A DNA stretch of 64,000 nt from Microvirga sp052114605. Its GTDB lineage: Bacteria; Pseudomonadota; Alphaproteobacteria; Rhizobiales; Beijerinckiaceae. The number at the start of each line of letters is the position of its first letter. Positions within the stretch are counted from its first letter, which is position 1. Positions 16,127 through 24,555 of this stretch are shown piece by piece. The notes beneath the pieces are model-generated. The model was not told the origin of the DNA. It ran no database searches and saw only the letters and a program-made list of their open reading frames with translations. The DNA lies in NCBI RefSeq assembly GCF_052114605.1, contig NZ_JBFRFB010000004.1, forward strand, positions 124,001 to 188,000, in the 5' to 3' direction. A program made the position numbers and the translations under genes.

Positions 16127-17112
16127 CACATGACGAGCAGAAATTCCTTAGTCGTTGGAGAAACGAGCAACCCATTTATCAAGCATGGGGTAACTTTGTC
16201 GCCGAGCAACTTTCGGAAGCAATCAAAGGAAAAGTTATGCCAACACAGTTGGAACTCTTCCTTCGAATGCCTGTCATACCACGATTAAAAACTGAAGATT
16301 CTCTAATTCAGAAAGCCTTCTATCGTCTGAAGAACTATACTGATCCTTATGCAGGTATCGAAGATAAAGTCGGCCTTCGTTTTGTTGTCCTTCTCTCCGA
16401 GGATATAAAAACGATTGAAGACGCCATTTTGCATAATCCTCAGTTTTGGAGCGCGCAAAAGGCTAGAGATTTTCAAGAGGAGCGAGCAGAAAGGCCTTTC
16501 GTTTTTGACTATCAATCAGTCCACTACATTACCTACTCAAAATTGGGTAATCGCTATGGTGAAACCGCGATACCAGAAGGAATTCCTTGCGAAATCCAAA
16601 TTAGAACACTGATGCAACACGCATACAGTGAGCTCACACATGATACAATTTATAAGCCGACGGTAGCCGCCACCCCCGAAATGAAACGTGCCGTCGCGAA
16701 GAGCATGGCACTCATTGAGGCAACAGATGATTATTTTTCCCAAGTCGCGAACGTCTTGAGCAAAGCGACGGCTTCATACCGTAAGATTGCAGCTGTCGTA
16801 GCGGAACAACATGAGGCAATTACTGGCCTATCTTCCAGTCTGAGTCCGCTCAACTCTCTTTTAATTGACCACTATAAGGATATAGCACCTGAGAATTTCA
16901 TCAGTGATCTGCAGCCTTTTCTCGATAACAAGCAGTTCATATCCAATCGTGTAAAAGTCCGATCTATGGAATCGACTCTTTACCGAGTGCCCGCAATTCT
17001 ATTGGTCTATTTTTGTGTAGCACATTCGCCAGCCATGGCTAAGCACAACAGTCCATTATCAGATGATGAGCTTGAAATTATTTATGCGGACCTTGGGATG
17101 GGTCTGAACTAA
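16123..17112 (+). CDS. RelA/SpoT domain nucleotide pyrophosphokinase (small alarmone synthetase or toxSAS-like)
   Basis: A 329-residue protein with a RelA/SpoT synthetase domain at ~45-185. Visible are PRLKTEDSLIQKAFYRLKN (53-71), the Mg-binding DKVGLR (81-86), the YQSVHY loop (130-135), EIQIRT (157-162) and HDTIYK (173-178). All are expected of an active enzyme transferring pyrophosphate from ATP. No HD hydrolase, TGS or ACT domain is present. The C-terminal ~115 residues are unrecognised and could hold a regulatory or target-binding part. Substrate could be GDP/GTP (alarmone), ADP/ATP, or tRNA 3'-CCA as in the translation-blocking toxSAS group; sequence alone does not decide. It is coupled to the NdpA-like gene and shares its A/T-rich, foreign-looking composition. 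Confidence 0.85.
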   Translation: MTHDEQKFLSRWRNEQPIYQAWGNFVAEQLSEAIKGKVMPTQLELFLRMPVIPRLKTEDSLIQKAFYRLKNYTDPYAGIEDKVGLRFVVLLSEDIKTIEDAILHNPQFWSAQKARDFQEERAERPFVFDYQSVHYITYSKLGNRYGETAIPEGIPCEIQIRTLMQHAYSELTHDTIYKPTVAATPEMKRAVAKSMALIEATDDYFSQVANVLSKATASYRKIAAVVAEQHEAITGLSSSLSPLNSLLIDHYKDIAPENFISDLQPFLDNKQFISNRVKVRSMESTLYRVPAILLVYFCVAHSPAMAKHNSPLSDDELEIIYADLGMGLN

Positions 17113-17176
17113 ATCGCCTAAGTTAGATTATATGAGAATGTCTATTAGGATCGTGGGTACATAACAGAGGCCAAAC

Positions 17177-17911
17177 TCATAGCAGTGTCACTATCCCACA
17201 TCCCGCAATCACCCCTAATCCCACAACGGCAAACACCGCATCCCTTTCCTTAAAACGCGGCGCATTCAGAATCGTGCGCGGCCCATCCGGTGAAAGTCCC
17301 CTCGCCTCCATGGCCATGGCGGTGCGGCCGGCGCGGCGGATGGCGTAGGCGAGGAGTGGGATGACGAGGCTGGCGGCCTCCATCGGGCGGGGAATGCGGC
17401 GCGGGATACGCCCTGCTTTCATGGCGCGGGCGAAGCGCATCTGCTGGGCTTCTGCCGCGAGATCGGGCACGAGCTGCATGGCGGCGAACAGGGAATAGCC
17501 GATGCGCGGCGGCAGCTTTAAGTGCAGCATGAGGCTGCGCACGAAGGCGCCGGGATCGGTGGTGAGCGCGAAGAAGGCCGAGATCATGCCGCAGGCGAGC
17601 GCGCGGGAGAAAAGCACGATTCCTGCCGAGAGACCTTGCCTGTGCCACAACGCCTCGCCCGCTATCCGCACGGCGAAATCGCTCTCCTGCCGGAACAGGA
17701 TGCTCGTGGTGAGAAAGCCGAAGCCGAACAGCGCGAACGGCACCGTCAGCGCCAGCAGCGTGAGAAGCGGCGTGCGGTTGATGACGAGCAGCGCCAGGAA
17801 CGCCGATGCGAAGAGCGCTGCTTGAAAGCGCGCATCGAACACGGTGATGGATGCCGTGAGCGCGACGACGCAGACGACGAGTTTCGAGAGCGGGTGAAGC
17901 GACTTCAGCAT
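17177..17911 (-). CDS. ykoC: ECF transporter transmembrane component (EcfT/CbiQ family, YkoC-type)
   Basis: A 244-residue membrane protein, the energy-coupling T component of an ECF importer. Membrane segments are seen early (LVVCVVALTASITVF, ALFASAFLALLVI). The cytosolic coupling region carries the family's Arg-containing short motifs (RFARAMKAGRIPRRIPRPMEA and ARGLSPDGPR). I chose the ATG at 17911, which overlaps the ATPase gene by 7 nt. It is the last gene of the TPP-riboswitch operon, so the likely cargo is thiamine or its HMP precursor. The name is by analogy with the Bacillus ykoFEDC operon. Confidence 0.85.
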   Translation of the reverse strand: MLKSLHPLSKLVVCVVALTASITVFDARFQAALFASAFLALLVINRTPLLTLLALTVPFALFGFGFLTTSILFRQESDFAVRIAGEALWHRQGLSAGIVLFSRALACGMISAFFALTTDPGAFVRSLMLHLKLPPRIGYSLFAAMQLVPDLAAEAQQMRFARAMKAGRIPRRIPRPMEAASLVIPLLAYAIRRAGRTAMAMEARGLSPDGPRTILNAPRFKERDAVFAVVGLGVIAGCGIVTLL

Positions 17912-19572
17912 GATGAATTCCGCCGCAGCCAGCGCACGGCCTGCATATGCACGGGCTCTTTCAGCCCGGCGCGTTGCAGCAGGCTCGCGTCCTCTATCAG
18001 ATGTTGCGTCGGCCCGTCGGCGAGAATGCCGCCCTCCCCCACCACGATGGAGCGCGGGCACAGGCGCATCGCGAAATCCATGTCGTGCGTGATGATGGCG
18101 ATCGTGCGACCTTGCGCCTGCAGCATCTCGATGGTCCGGGTGAGCTTATCCGCTCCACGCGCATCGAGGCCCGCCAGCGGCTCGTCCAGCACCAGAAGCG
18201 GCCAGCGGTCCGACGCGGTGAGAGTGGCCAATGCCAGCCTCCGCTTCTGGCCCTGCGACAGCTCGAAAGGATGGCGGTTGCCGAATCCGTCGAGACCCCA
18301 TGCGGCGAGAATTTCAGCGATGCGCGCGCGTCTCTCGGCCTCGGACCAATGCTTCGGAAAAATGGAGGCGATTTCCTCCGCGACGCTGCCTTCCGTGAAC
18401 TGATTCTCCGGCCGCTGGAACGCATAGCCGCCGGGCTTCCCCTCGCGCCTGCCCGCCCTCAGGGGCAGCAGCCCCGCAAGGCACAGGCCCAGCGTGGATT
18501 TGCCCGCGCCATTCGCGCCCAGGATGCCGAGGACTTCGCCTTGGCGCATCGTCAGGTCCACGCCGCGCAGCACAATGGGGCCGAGGAACGGCGCGCATTC
18601 GGCGCCCGCGAGTTTCACCACCACCGGCGCCTGCGCGGAGGCTTGCGCGATACGAGGCGCGTAAGCCCCCACGAATGCCTCCACCACGGGGCGCGCCTTC
18701 GCGATAGTGTGCGGATCGAGATGATCCAGCGCTTCGGGAATGGAGAGCGGCGGTGTCGGTGAGGCAAGTCCCGCTGCGTATAAGTCTGCATCGAGCACGC
18801 TCGCGGCAGGCCGCCAGATGCCGTGGTTGGCGAGGTCATCCCGATGACGGCGGAACATCTCGCGCGGACAGCCCTGCGCGATGATGCTCCCGCTTCTGCC
18901 CAGCACGACCACGCGGTCGATGAACTCGATCAGGCCTTCGAGGCGATGATCGACGATGAGGATGCTTCTGTCGAACGCCTTATTGCTCAGCAAGGCATGC
19001 AGGCGATCCGCGGCTTCCGGCGCGAGATGGGCCGTGGGCTCGTCCGCGACAAAGAGCTCGGCATCCTGCACGAGCGTTGCCGCGAGTGCCACGAGCTGCT
19101 TCTCCCCGCCCGACAGCGTCGAGGAGCGACGCGCGCGCCACGCATCCGGCAGGCCGACGCGACGCATGGCCTGCGTGATCGTCTCAGTGATTTCAATGGG
19201 CGGCAGCGCGCGGCTTTCCAGCGCGAAGGCGATCTCGTCCTCCACGCGCATGCCGGTGAGTGTCTGGTCCGCATCCTGAAAATACTGCGCGACCTGCGCC
19301 GCCCAGTGCCACGGTTTCCGCGTGCTCACATCCTCGCCGAAGAGCGTAACCTCGCCGCACACCTCCGCTGGGATGCTGGCCGGAATGAGCCCGGTCAGCG
19401 TCAGCAGCAGCGTGGACTTGCCGGAGCCGGACGGCCCGAGGAGCAGCACGCGCTCGCCGCGCCCGATCGACAGATCAACGGGACCGACCGCGCTGTCCTT
19501 CGCGAAGGGATAGCGGACTTCCACTCCCCTCCAGAGCGCGATGCCCTCAGGCCGCTGCGGCTCGTTTGTCAT
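17905..19572 (-). CDS. ykoD: ECF transporter ATPase with two fused ABC domains (YkoD-type)
   Basis: A 555-residue protein with two ATP-binding cassettes in tandem. The first has Walker A GPSGSGKST and the signature LSGGEKQ with DEPTAHL. The second has Walker A GANGAGKST and LSQGQKR with DEPLAGLD. It is the energy module of a thiamine/HMP ECF importer, acting at the inner face of the membrane. The ATG at 19572 was preferred over an open-frame start 9 codons upstream. It overlaps the S-component gene by 26 nt and the T-component gene by 7 nt, so the operon is tightly packed. Confidence 0.92.
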   Translation of the reverse strand: MTNEPQRPEGIALWRGVEVRYPFAKDSAVGPVDLSIGRGERVLLLGPSGSGKSTLLLTLTGLIPASIPAEVCGEVTLFGEDVSTRKPWHWAAQVAQYFQDADQTLTGMRVEDEIAFALESRALPPIEITETITQAMRRVGLPDAWRARRSSTLSGGEKQLVALAATLVQDAELFVADEPTAHLAPEAADRLHALLSNKAFDRSILIVDHRLEGLIEFIDRVVVLGRSGSIIAQGCPREMFRRHRDDLANHGIWRPAASVLDADLYAAGLASPTPPLSIPEALDHLDPHTIAKARPVVEAFVGAYAPRIAQASAQAPVVVKLAGAECAPFLGPIVLRGVDLTMRQGEVLGILGANGAGKSTLGLCLAGLLPLRAGRREGKPGGYAFQRPENQFTEGSVAEEIASIFPKHWSEAERRARIAEILAAWGLDGFGNRHPFELSQGQKRRLALATLTASDRWPLLVLDEPLAGLDARGADKLTRTIEMLQAQGRTIAIITHDMDFAMRLCPRSIVVGEGGILADGPTQHLIEDASLLQRAGLKEPVHMQAVRWLRRNSSC

Positions 19573-20131
19573 GATCGATCGCCAGTCCGGACAAAGCACC
19601 GGTCTTATAAAGCGCCTGCACGATTATATGCCCGAGCCAGCCGCCGAGCACGGCTCCGCTCACGCAGCGCAGCACGAACATCGCGATGAGCAGGCCCGGC
19701 TGCAACGCGCCGTAATCGAAGCGGATCCAGGTATAGGCGAAGGAGAAGATGGCCGCGCCCACGCCCGCCGCCATCATCACCGGCAGCGAATAATTGCGCC
19801 AGCGCGTCGCGGCGAATGCCAGTTCCGCGCCCGCGCCCTGAACCGCACCCGTGACCAGCAACAGCAAGCCCGCAGGACTGCCTAGCAGGATCTGCACGCC
19901 GGCGGTCAACACCTCCACCGCGAAAGCCGCGCCGGGCTTGCGGATGATGGCGGCGGCGACCATCGATGTGATGAACCAGAAGCCCATCACCACATCCATG
20001 GTGACAGGCCCGAAAATCGCCTGCGCGATGAGCCAGACTTGCACCCAGCCGAGATAAAGCACGGCGAAGACCGCGCCAAGAACAGCGACGATGAGGGTTT
20101 CCCTCAATGTCCAGACACGCCCATGGGACAT
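19547..20131 (-). CDS. ykoE: ECF transporter substrate-binding membrane component for thiamine/HMP (YkoE-type)
   Basis: A 194-residue membrane protein of six helices beginning MSHGRVWTLRETLIVAVLGAVF. This is the S component that captures the vitamin. The GFWFITSMVAAAIIRKPGAAF segment is typical of YkoE, the hydroxymethylpyrimidine/thiamine S component. The ATG at 20131 has an AGAGG ribosome-binding site; the upstream open frame is not family sequence. It sits in the middle of the riboswitch-controlled operon. Confidence 0.9.
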   Translation of the reverse strand: MSHGRVWTLRETLIVAVLGAVFAVLYLGWVQVWLIAQAIFGPVTMDVVMGFWFITSMVAAAIIRKPGAAFAVEVLTAGVQILLGSPAGLLLLVTGAVQGAGAELAFAATRWRNYSLPVMMAAGVGAAIFSFAYTWIRFDYGALQPGLLIAMFVLRCVSGAVLGGWLGHIIVQALYKTGALSGLAIDHDKRAAAA

Positions 20132-20165
20132 GGTTGGCCTCTTTCGATAATGAAGTGGATGGTCG

Positions 20166-20774
20166 TCAGATTTTGCTTGGGCTGTTCGCCGAGACCTTGA
20201 GGTCGAGCGCCACATGGCCCTGCGGTGCACCGAAGCGTAGGAAGGCTTCGCTCAATGTCGCGAAGACAGGGCCTGCATCGCCACGCAGCTTGGTGCAGAA
20301 ATTCTTCGACCTGTCGAAGACGCCCGAGTTCTTCAAAAACTCGATGCAGCCGTAGATCTCATCCATGTGATGCCCGTTTCCGAGCGGATAGAGCGAGAAC
20401 TGCGCCGCAACGCTCAAGCCCAGACGCGGTGCGGATTCGACGGCCGCGAGCGCTGCAGCGATGCGCTCCGGCAACGGCTTGTCGAAAGCGGAGCCTTCGA
20501 TCGGCGTGCAGATCGGATCGTCCGGCTCGCCGGGGCATCCGCGCGATACGGTGGCGGCGAGAACGCAATGCGTGCCGCCGTTCGCCGCAGCAGCGAAGAG
20601 ATCGCGCATGGCTGGAAACAGCTGATCGGGCGGGCCGACGAGCAAAGTCGACATGTCGTCCGTCTCGATGCGAAAGTTCGCTCGATAAGGCTCAAGTGCA
20701 CCGATGGCTTTGAGAATGATGCCGACGAAATTGTCGGACATGGGATAAAGGGAGACCTGTGCTCCTGAAAACAT
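20166..20774 (-). CDS. ykoF: Thiamine/HMP-binding protein YkoF
   Basis: A 202-residue cytosolic protein with two similar halves. Each half begins with the same motif type, AQVSLYPMSDNFVGII at residue ~5 and AQFSLYPLGNGHHMDEIYGCIEFL at ~115. This duplication is characteristic of YkoF, which binds thiamine or hydroxymethylpyrimidine. It starts at 20774, directly after the TPP riboswitch, and is the first gene of the ykoF-E-D-C operon. Confidence 0.9.
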   Translation of the reverse strand: MFSGAQVSLYPMSDNFVGIILKAIGALEPYRANFRIETDDMSTLLVGPPDQLFPAMRDLFAAAANGGTHCVLAATVSRGCPGEPDDPICTPIEGSAFDKPLPERIAAALAAVESAPRLGLSVAAQFSLYPLGNGHHMDEIYGCIEFLKNSGVFDRSKNFCTKLRGDAGPVFATLSEAFLRFGAPQGHVALDLKVSANSPSKI

Positions 20775-20778
20775 GCCG

Positions 20779-20866
20779 CCTCGCTCCGCTGGTATTATCC
20801 AGATCAGCTGAAGGGTCCGACGGCTTCGCGCCATCATCTCAGCCCCGGCGATACGGAGCACCCCTG
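20779..20866 (-). promoter_or_regulatory. TPP riboswitch (THI element)
   Basis: On the minus strand the conserved TPP aptamer pieces occur in order: GGGGTGCTC, GGGGCTGAGATGATGG, GACCCTTCAGCTGATCTGG, and ATAATACCAGCGGAGCGAGG. It ends 4 nt before the ykoF start codon. This closeness implies that ligand binding hides the ribosome-binding site and shuts off translation of the thiamine-import operon when thiamine diphosphate is plentiful. Confidence 0.96.
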
Positions 20867-20947
20867 TGGAATGAGCAATGCTTAGCATCATCCGCCGGCG
20901 CTGCGCAATGGGTTAGTTGCGGCATCAATGCGGCTCGATACGAACCT

Positions 20948-20982
20948 CCCGTCGTCACCGGCACAAGGCTGGCGATGACGGG
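20948..20982. repeat. Half-copy of the GTCATCACCGGCACAAGGCCGGTGATGACG repeat
   Basis: CCCGTCGTCACCGG-CACAAGG-CTGGCGATGACGGG forms a hairpin. It corresponds to one half of the larger elements at 55611-55702 and 63044-63140. It lies between the TPP riboswitch and the stop of the PRC-barrel gene and probably terminates that minus-strand gene. Confidence 0.6.
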
Positions 20983-20997
20983 AGAGAGCATCGAGCC

Positions 20998-21555
20998 TCA
21001 CGGAAAGCCCTGCCAGTAATCCTGCATCTCACGCTCGCGCCGCCTGTCGAGCCAACTGCGATGCTCCGTTTCGAAAACAGGCGCGGCGCGCAACTGATCT
21101 TCTGTGATGCCGGTGCGATAGCCTTCCAGTTCCCTGTCATAAGTCAGCATGCCCCACGGGATCGTGTGGTGGCGAACGCCCATGCCGAGGAAGCCGCCGA
21201 AGGTCACGTCCACATAGAGCACACGCCCGCTCACCTTCTCGATGATGAGCCGCTTGATCGTGCCGATCTGATTGTTGTTGCTGTCATAGACCGCCGTTCC
21301 CTCCACGCGGTGGCTTTCGATCACGGGCCTGGGGGCCGCCTCCTTGAGCGGGCCGTCGAGATAATAGCCGTTCTCGATGATGCCGGCTGCAACGACCGCG
21401 CGGCTGACATCGAGCGTCCATTCCTCGTCCGGTTCGATCTGCTGCGCCAGCACCCAGGGGCCATACTCGGCGGGAAGAATATTCTCGCGCGGCTCATCCG
21501 CGAAACCGCGCAGCCCGGGCGTCGCGCCGGATTGGAAGACATAATAGGTTCGCAT
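20998..21555 (-). CDS. PRC-barrel domain protein
   Basis: A 185-residue soluble protein. The middle third (VEGTAVYDSNNNQIGTIKRLIIEKVSGRVLYVDVTFGGFLGMG) is a PRC-barrel, a small beta-barrel found in photosynthetic reaction-centre H subunits and in many stress-related alphaproteobacterial proteins. The N-terminal 70 residues and the C-terminal DRRREREMQDYWQGFP are unassigned. The specific function is unknown. It is likely expressed alone; the next gene upstream starts over 90 nt away. Confidence 0.8.
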   Translation of the reverse strand: MRTYYVFQSGATPGLRGFADEPRENILPAEYGPWVLAQQIEPDEEWTLDVSRAVVAAGIIENGYYLDGPLKEAAPRPVIESHRVEGTAVYDSNNNQIGTIKRLIIEKVSGRVLYVDVTFGGFLGMGVRHHTIPWGMLTYDRELEGYRTGITEDQLRAAPVFETEHRSWLDRRREREMQDYWQGFP

Positions 21556-21647
21556 GCAGGCCTCCCTTCAAAAGGACGCCCCGCCTCCATTTCCTCACAA
21601 GTCTCACCAATGCGCAAGGGTGGACTTTGCCCTCTCTCGCGGCGCCA

Positions 21648-22586
21648 CTAGACCGCTCTCACCCTCCCTGGCGCACCCATCGCGCATTCGAGCGAGGCGC
21701 GGTCCCAGCCGGCGGAATCGGCGGCGGCGGCATAGGTGCGGTTGAGGAAATAGAGCAGAAGAGCATCTGGGTCCTGCGCCTTGCGCACCGCTTCATAGGG
21801 CAGGATGAACTCGCCAAGCGCCGTGTCGAAGCTTGCGCCCTGTGTGGCAGCGGCATCGCGAAAGCCCGGCGGTTCGGGATAGGCGTATGAATAGAAGGCC
21901 GCGTGTGGATAGGCATCGCTGCCGGGCCAGAAGCCGGCGCTGCTGACTTCGTGGGAATAGGCCTCCCTCGTCACGTCGTCTGGCAGGCCCGGCACTCCGC
22001 CGGGATGCAACGGCGCCGTGCGGCCAGAGAAGCGCGTGACCGCGAGATCGAAGCTGCCCCAGAAGAAATGAACCGGCGAGACCTTGCCGAGAAAGCCGCT
22101 GCGGAACAGCTTGAACACGCGATCCACCTGCACCAGCGCCCGCCAGAAACGATGCGCGGCATCCGCGTCGTAAGATGCGTGCACGTCATCTTCGGAGAAG
22201 CGGATAGGGTCCGCCACTTCGTTCGGGTTGTCGTTGATGGCAACAGTGACGCCGAGTTCACGCAGGAGTCGGAGCGTCTCGCGATAGAAATCGGCGACGC
22301 TGCGCGGCGTGAGATCGAGAAAACGCTCCTCGCCACGGCTGGTGCGCATAGCTAAACGATGCGCGATGAAATCGAACTCGATTTCCAGAACCTCGTGGCC
22401 GATGGGGATGGGCGATGTAGTCAGGCCCCGCGCGCTGACATAGAGCGGCACCTGCCAGCCATGATTGAGCCAAGGCGACAGGGCAAGGCGGATCTTGCCG
22501 ACGACCTGCGTCCAGAGTTGCAGGGTCAGCGCGGTCTCGCGCCATGGGCGATAAGGGAGATCAGGCCAGAGGTCATCGGTTCGCAT
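21648..22586 (-). CDS. DUF5996 family protein
   Basis: A 312-residue protein beginning MRTDDLWPDLPYRPWRETALTLQLWTQVVGKIRL, which is the DUF5996 pattern. It is rich in Trp, Tyr and His and has no signal peptide or membrane segment. The family's function is not known to me. I chose the ATG at 22586; the upstream open frame is Arg/Gly rich and not part of the family. It is divergent from the ABC transporter operon that starts at 22778. Confidence 0.75.
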   Translation of the reverse strand: MRTDDLWPDLPYRPWRETALTLQLWTQVVGKIRLALSPWLNHGWQVPLYVSARGLTTSPIPIGHEVLEIEFDFIAHRLAMRTSRGEERFLDLTPRSVADFYRETLRLLRELGVTVAINDNPNEVADPIRFSEDDVHASYDADAAHRFWRALVQVDRVFKLFRSGFLGKVSPVHFFWGSFDLAVTRFSGRTAPLHPGGVPGLPDDVTREAYSHEVSSAGFWPGSDAYPHAAFYSYAYPEPPGFRDAAATQGASFDTALGEFILPYEAVRKAQDPDALLLYFLNRTYAAAADSAGWDRASLECAMGAPGRVRAV

Positions 22587-22777
22587 CGAGAGGCTTCTCC
22601 TGCGGCGGTCCCCATCATGCCGGACTTCGCCGCCGTGATCCATGCCTTCGTTTCCCTCCAGGCCCCCTCCGAAGCTAAGGCATGCGGCAAGTGCCTGTTT
22701 TATGGGCACAATTCTCCCTCCATTGACCTTGCCATCGGATCCCTTAGCCTCCTTTCCTCAATATGGGAGATCGAACG

Positions 22778-23749
22778 ATGCGACATGGATGGCGTGTTAT
22801 TGCCTTTGCCGCGTTATCATTGCTGACGGCGCAAGGCTCCGCTTGGGCGCAAGGGATGACCCTGCGCGTCGGGCATTTTCCCAACATCACCCATGTGCAG
22901 GCGCTTGTGGCGCGCGCCATGGAGCGGCAGGGCCGGAACTGGTTCGCCGAGCGGCTCGGGCCTGACGTGAAGATCGAGTGGTATGTCTACAATGCGGGTC
23001 CGAGCGCCATGGAGGCGATCTTCGCCAAGTCGCTCGACCTCACCTATGTAGGCCCCAACCCCGCGCTCAATGCCTATGCGCGATCACGCGGCGATGAGGT
23101 GCGCGTGATCGCAGGCGCCGTGAATGGCGGTTCCGCGCTCGTGGTGCAGGGCGATTCGACATTGACGAAGCCCGCCGACTTCAAGGGCAAGCGCATCGCC
23201 ACGCCGCAATTCGGCAACACGCAGGATGTCGCGGCGCGCGCATGGCTCGTCGCAGGCGGATTGCGCATCACGCAGACGGGCGGCGACGCGCATGTGCTGC
23301 CGACCAGCAATCCCGATCAGCTGTCTCTGTTCAAGACCAGGCAGATCGATGCGGTGTGGACCGTCGAGCCCTGGGTATCGCGGCTTGAATCGGAATCCGG
23401 CGGCAAGGTTCTCGTGGAGGAGAAGAACGCCATCACCACGGTGCTCGTGTCGAGCGCCGCCTTCCTGAAGGACTACAGGGACATGGCCAAGCGCTTCGTG
23501 ACGGCGCATCGTGAATTGACCGAATGGATTCAGAAAAATCCGGAGGAGGCGCAGCGTCTCGCGCGGGAAGAGTTGCAGGCGTCGTTCAAGCTCGGCATGC
23601 CGGCCGAGCTCGTGGCGCGCGCCTGGACGCGCATGACGATCACGCCCGACACGACGCTCGCCGCATTCCAATCCTTCGTGAAGAGCGCGCAGGCCGTGGG
23701 CTTCCTGCGGGACACGCCTGACCTGTCGCGCATGATCGAGGCGCCTTGA
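22778..23749 (+). CDS. ABC transporter substrate-binding protein (SsuA/TauA/NMT1-like)
   Basis: A 323-residue periplasmic protein with a signal peptide (hydrophobic run, cleavage near WAQG). The fold is that of binding proteins for sulfonates, nitrate or thiamine precursors. Typical segments are LRVGHFPNITHVQAL, EAIFAKSLDLTYVGPNPALNAYARS and DLKGKRIATP-like DFKGKRIATPQ. A GGGAGA ribosome-binding site stands 7 nt before the ATG at 22778. It is the first of three coupled genes. Sulfonate uptake is the usual guess; the neighbouring thiamine operon makes a pyrimidine cargo worth testing. Confidence 0.88.
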   Translation: MRHGWRVIAFAALSLLTAQGSAWAQGMTLRVGHFPNITHVQALVARAMERQGRNWFAERLGPDVKIEWYVYNAGPSAMEAIFAKSLDLTYVGPNPALNAYARSRGDEVRVIAGAVNGGSALVVQGDSTLTKPADFKGKRIATPQFGNTQDVAARAWLVAGGLRITQTGGDAHVLPTSNPDQLSLFKTRQIDAVWTVEPWVSRLESESGGKVLVEEKNAITTVLVSSAAFLKDYRDMAKRFVTAHRELTEWIQKNPEEAQRLAREELQASFKLGMPAELVARAWTRMTITPDTTLAAFQSFVKSAQAVGFLRDTPDLSRMIEAP

Positions 23750-24555
23750 TGGAGGCGGCCCCCAACGCCACCCTCGCCGCCCCCAAGGCCAAGCTCATCA
23801 TCGAGGGCGTCACCAAGTGGTTCAGCCCGACGCGCACCGTGGTGCAGGCCCTGGACAATGTCTCGCTCACCGTCGCGGAGGGAGAGTTCCTGTGCCTGAT
23901 CGGCCCCAGCGGATGCGGCAAGTCCACCCTCCTCGACATCATTGCGGGGCTGACGAAGCCCGATGACGGGCGCGTTCTCGCGGACGGAGAGGTCGTGAAC
24001 GGCCCCGGCCGGCAGCGCCTCGTGATGTTCCAGGAATCCGCCCTGTTCCCGTGGCTCGATGCTTTCGGCAACGTGATGTTCGGATTGAAACTGCGCCCCG
24101 ATCTCACCAACAAGCAGCGCCGCGAGATTGCGGACCATTATCTCGAACTCGTGGGTCTCGCGAAGTTCAAGCATGCGCATGTGCACGAATTATCGGGCGG
24201 CATGAAGCAGCGCGTAGCGCTCGCCCGCGCGCTGGCGCCCGACCCGCAGGTGCTGCTGATGGACGAGCCCTTCGCCGCGCTCGATGCGCTGACGCGCGAT
24301 CAGCTCTACGACGACATTCAGCGGATCTGGATGGAAAGCCGCAAGACCATTGTGTTCGTGACGCACAACGTGCGCGAGGCGGTGTGCTTAGGGGACCGGG
24401 TGGTGCTGATGTCTCCGTCGCCGGGACGCATTTCGCAGGTATTCCGGATCGATCTGCCGCGCCCGCGCGACATCAACTCTCCGGAGCTCGCGAGCTACAC
24501 ATCGGAGGTCGCGGCTGCCCTCAAGGGCATCTATCGAGGAGCGGTCTCCGAATGA
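23749..24555 (+). CDS. ABC transporter ATP-binding protein (SsuB/TauB-like)
   Basis: A 268-residue ATPase. Walker A is GPSGCGKST, the signature is LSGGMKQR, Walker B is VLLMDEPFAALD and the switch His is in VFVTHNVREAV. It is the energy subunit for import together with the neighbouring permease and binding protein. Its start overlaps the preceding stop by one base (TGATG), and its end overlaps the permease gene by 4 nt. Confidence 0.95.
   Translation: MEAAPNATLAAPKAKLIIEGVTKWFSPTRTVVQALDNVSLTVAEGEFLCLIGPSGCGKSTLLDIIAGLTKPDDGRVLADGEVVNGPGRQRLVMFQESALFPWLDAFGNVMFGLKLRPDLTNKQRREIADHYLELVGLAKFKHAHVHELSGGMKQRVALARALAPDPQVLLMDEPFAALDALTRDQLYDDIQRIWMESRKTIVFVTHNVREAVCLGDRVVLMSPSPGRISQVFRIDLPRPRDINSPELASYTSEVAAALKGIYRGAVSE

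Noticed and set aside
14318..17112. Reading the HTH gene and the NdpA/RelA pair as a prophage fragment
   Set aside because: No integrase, terminase large subunit, capsid or att-like direct repeat is seen; the composition of the HTH gene is chromosomal while the pair is A/T rich.
24051..24551. Extension of the ABC permease 167 codons upstream
   Set aside because: The upstream part is the Arg-rich off-frame of the ATPase gene. The ATG at 24552 with ATGA coupling and an immediate membrane helix is the clear start.
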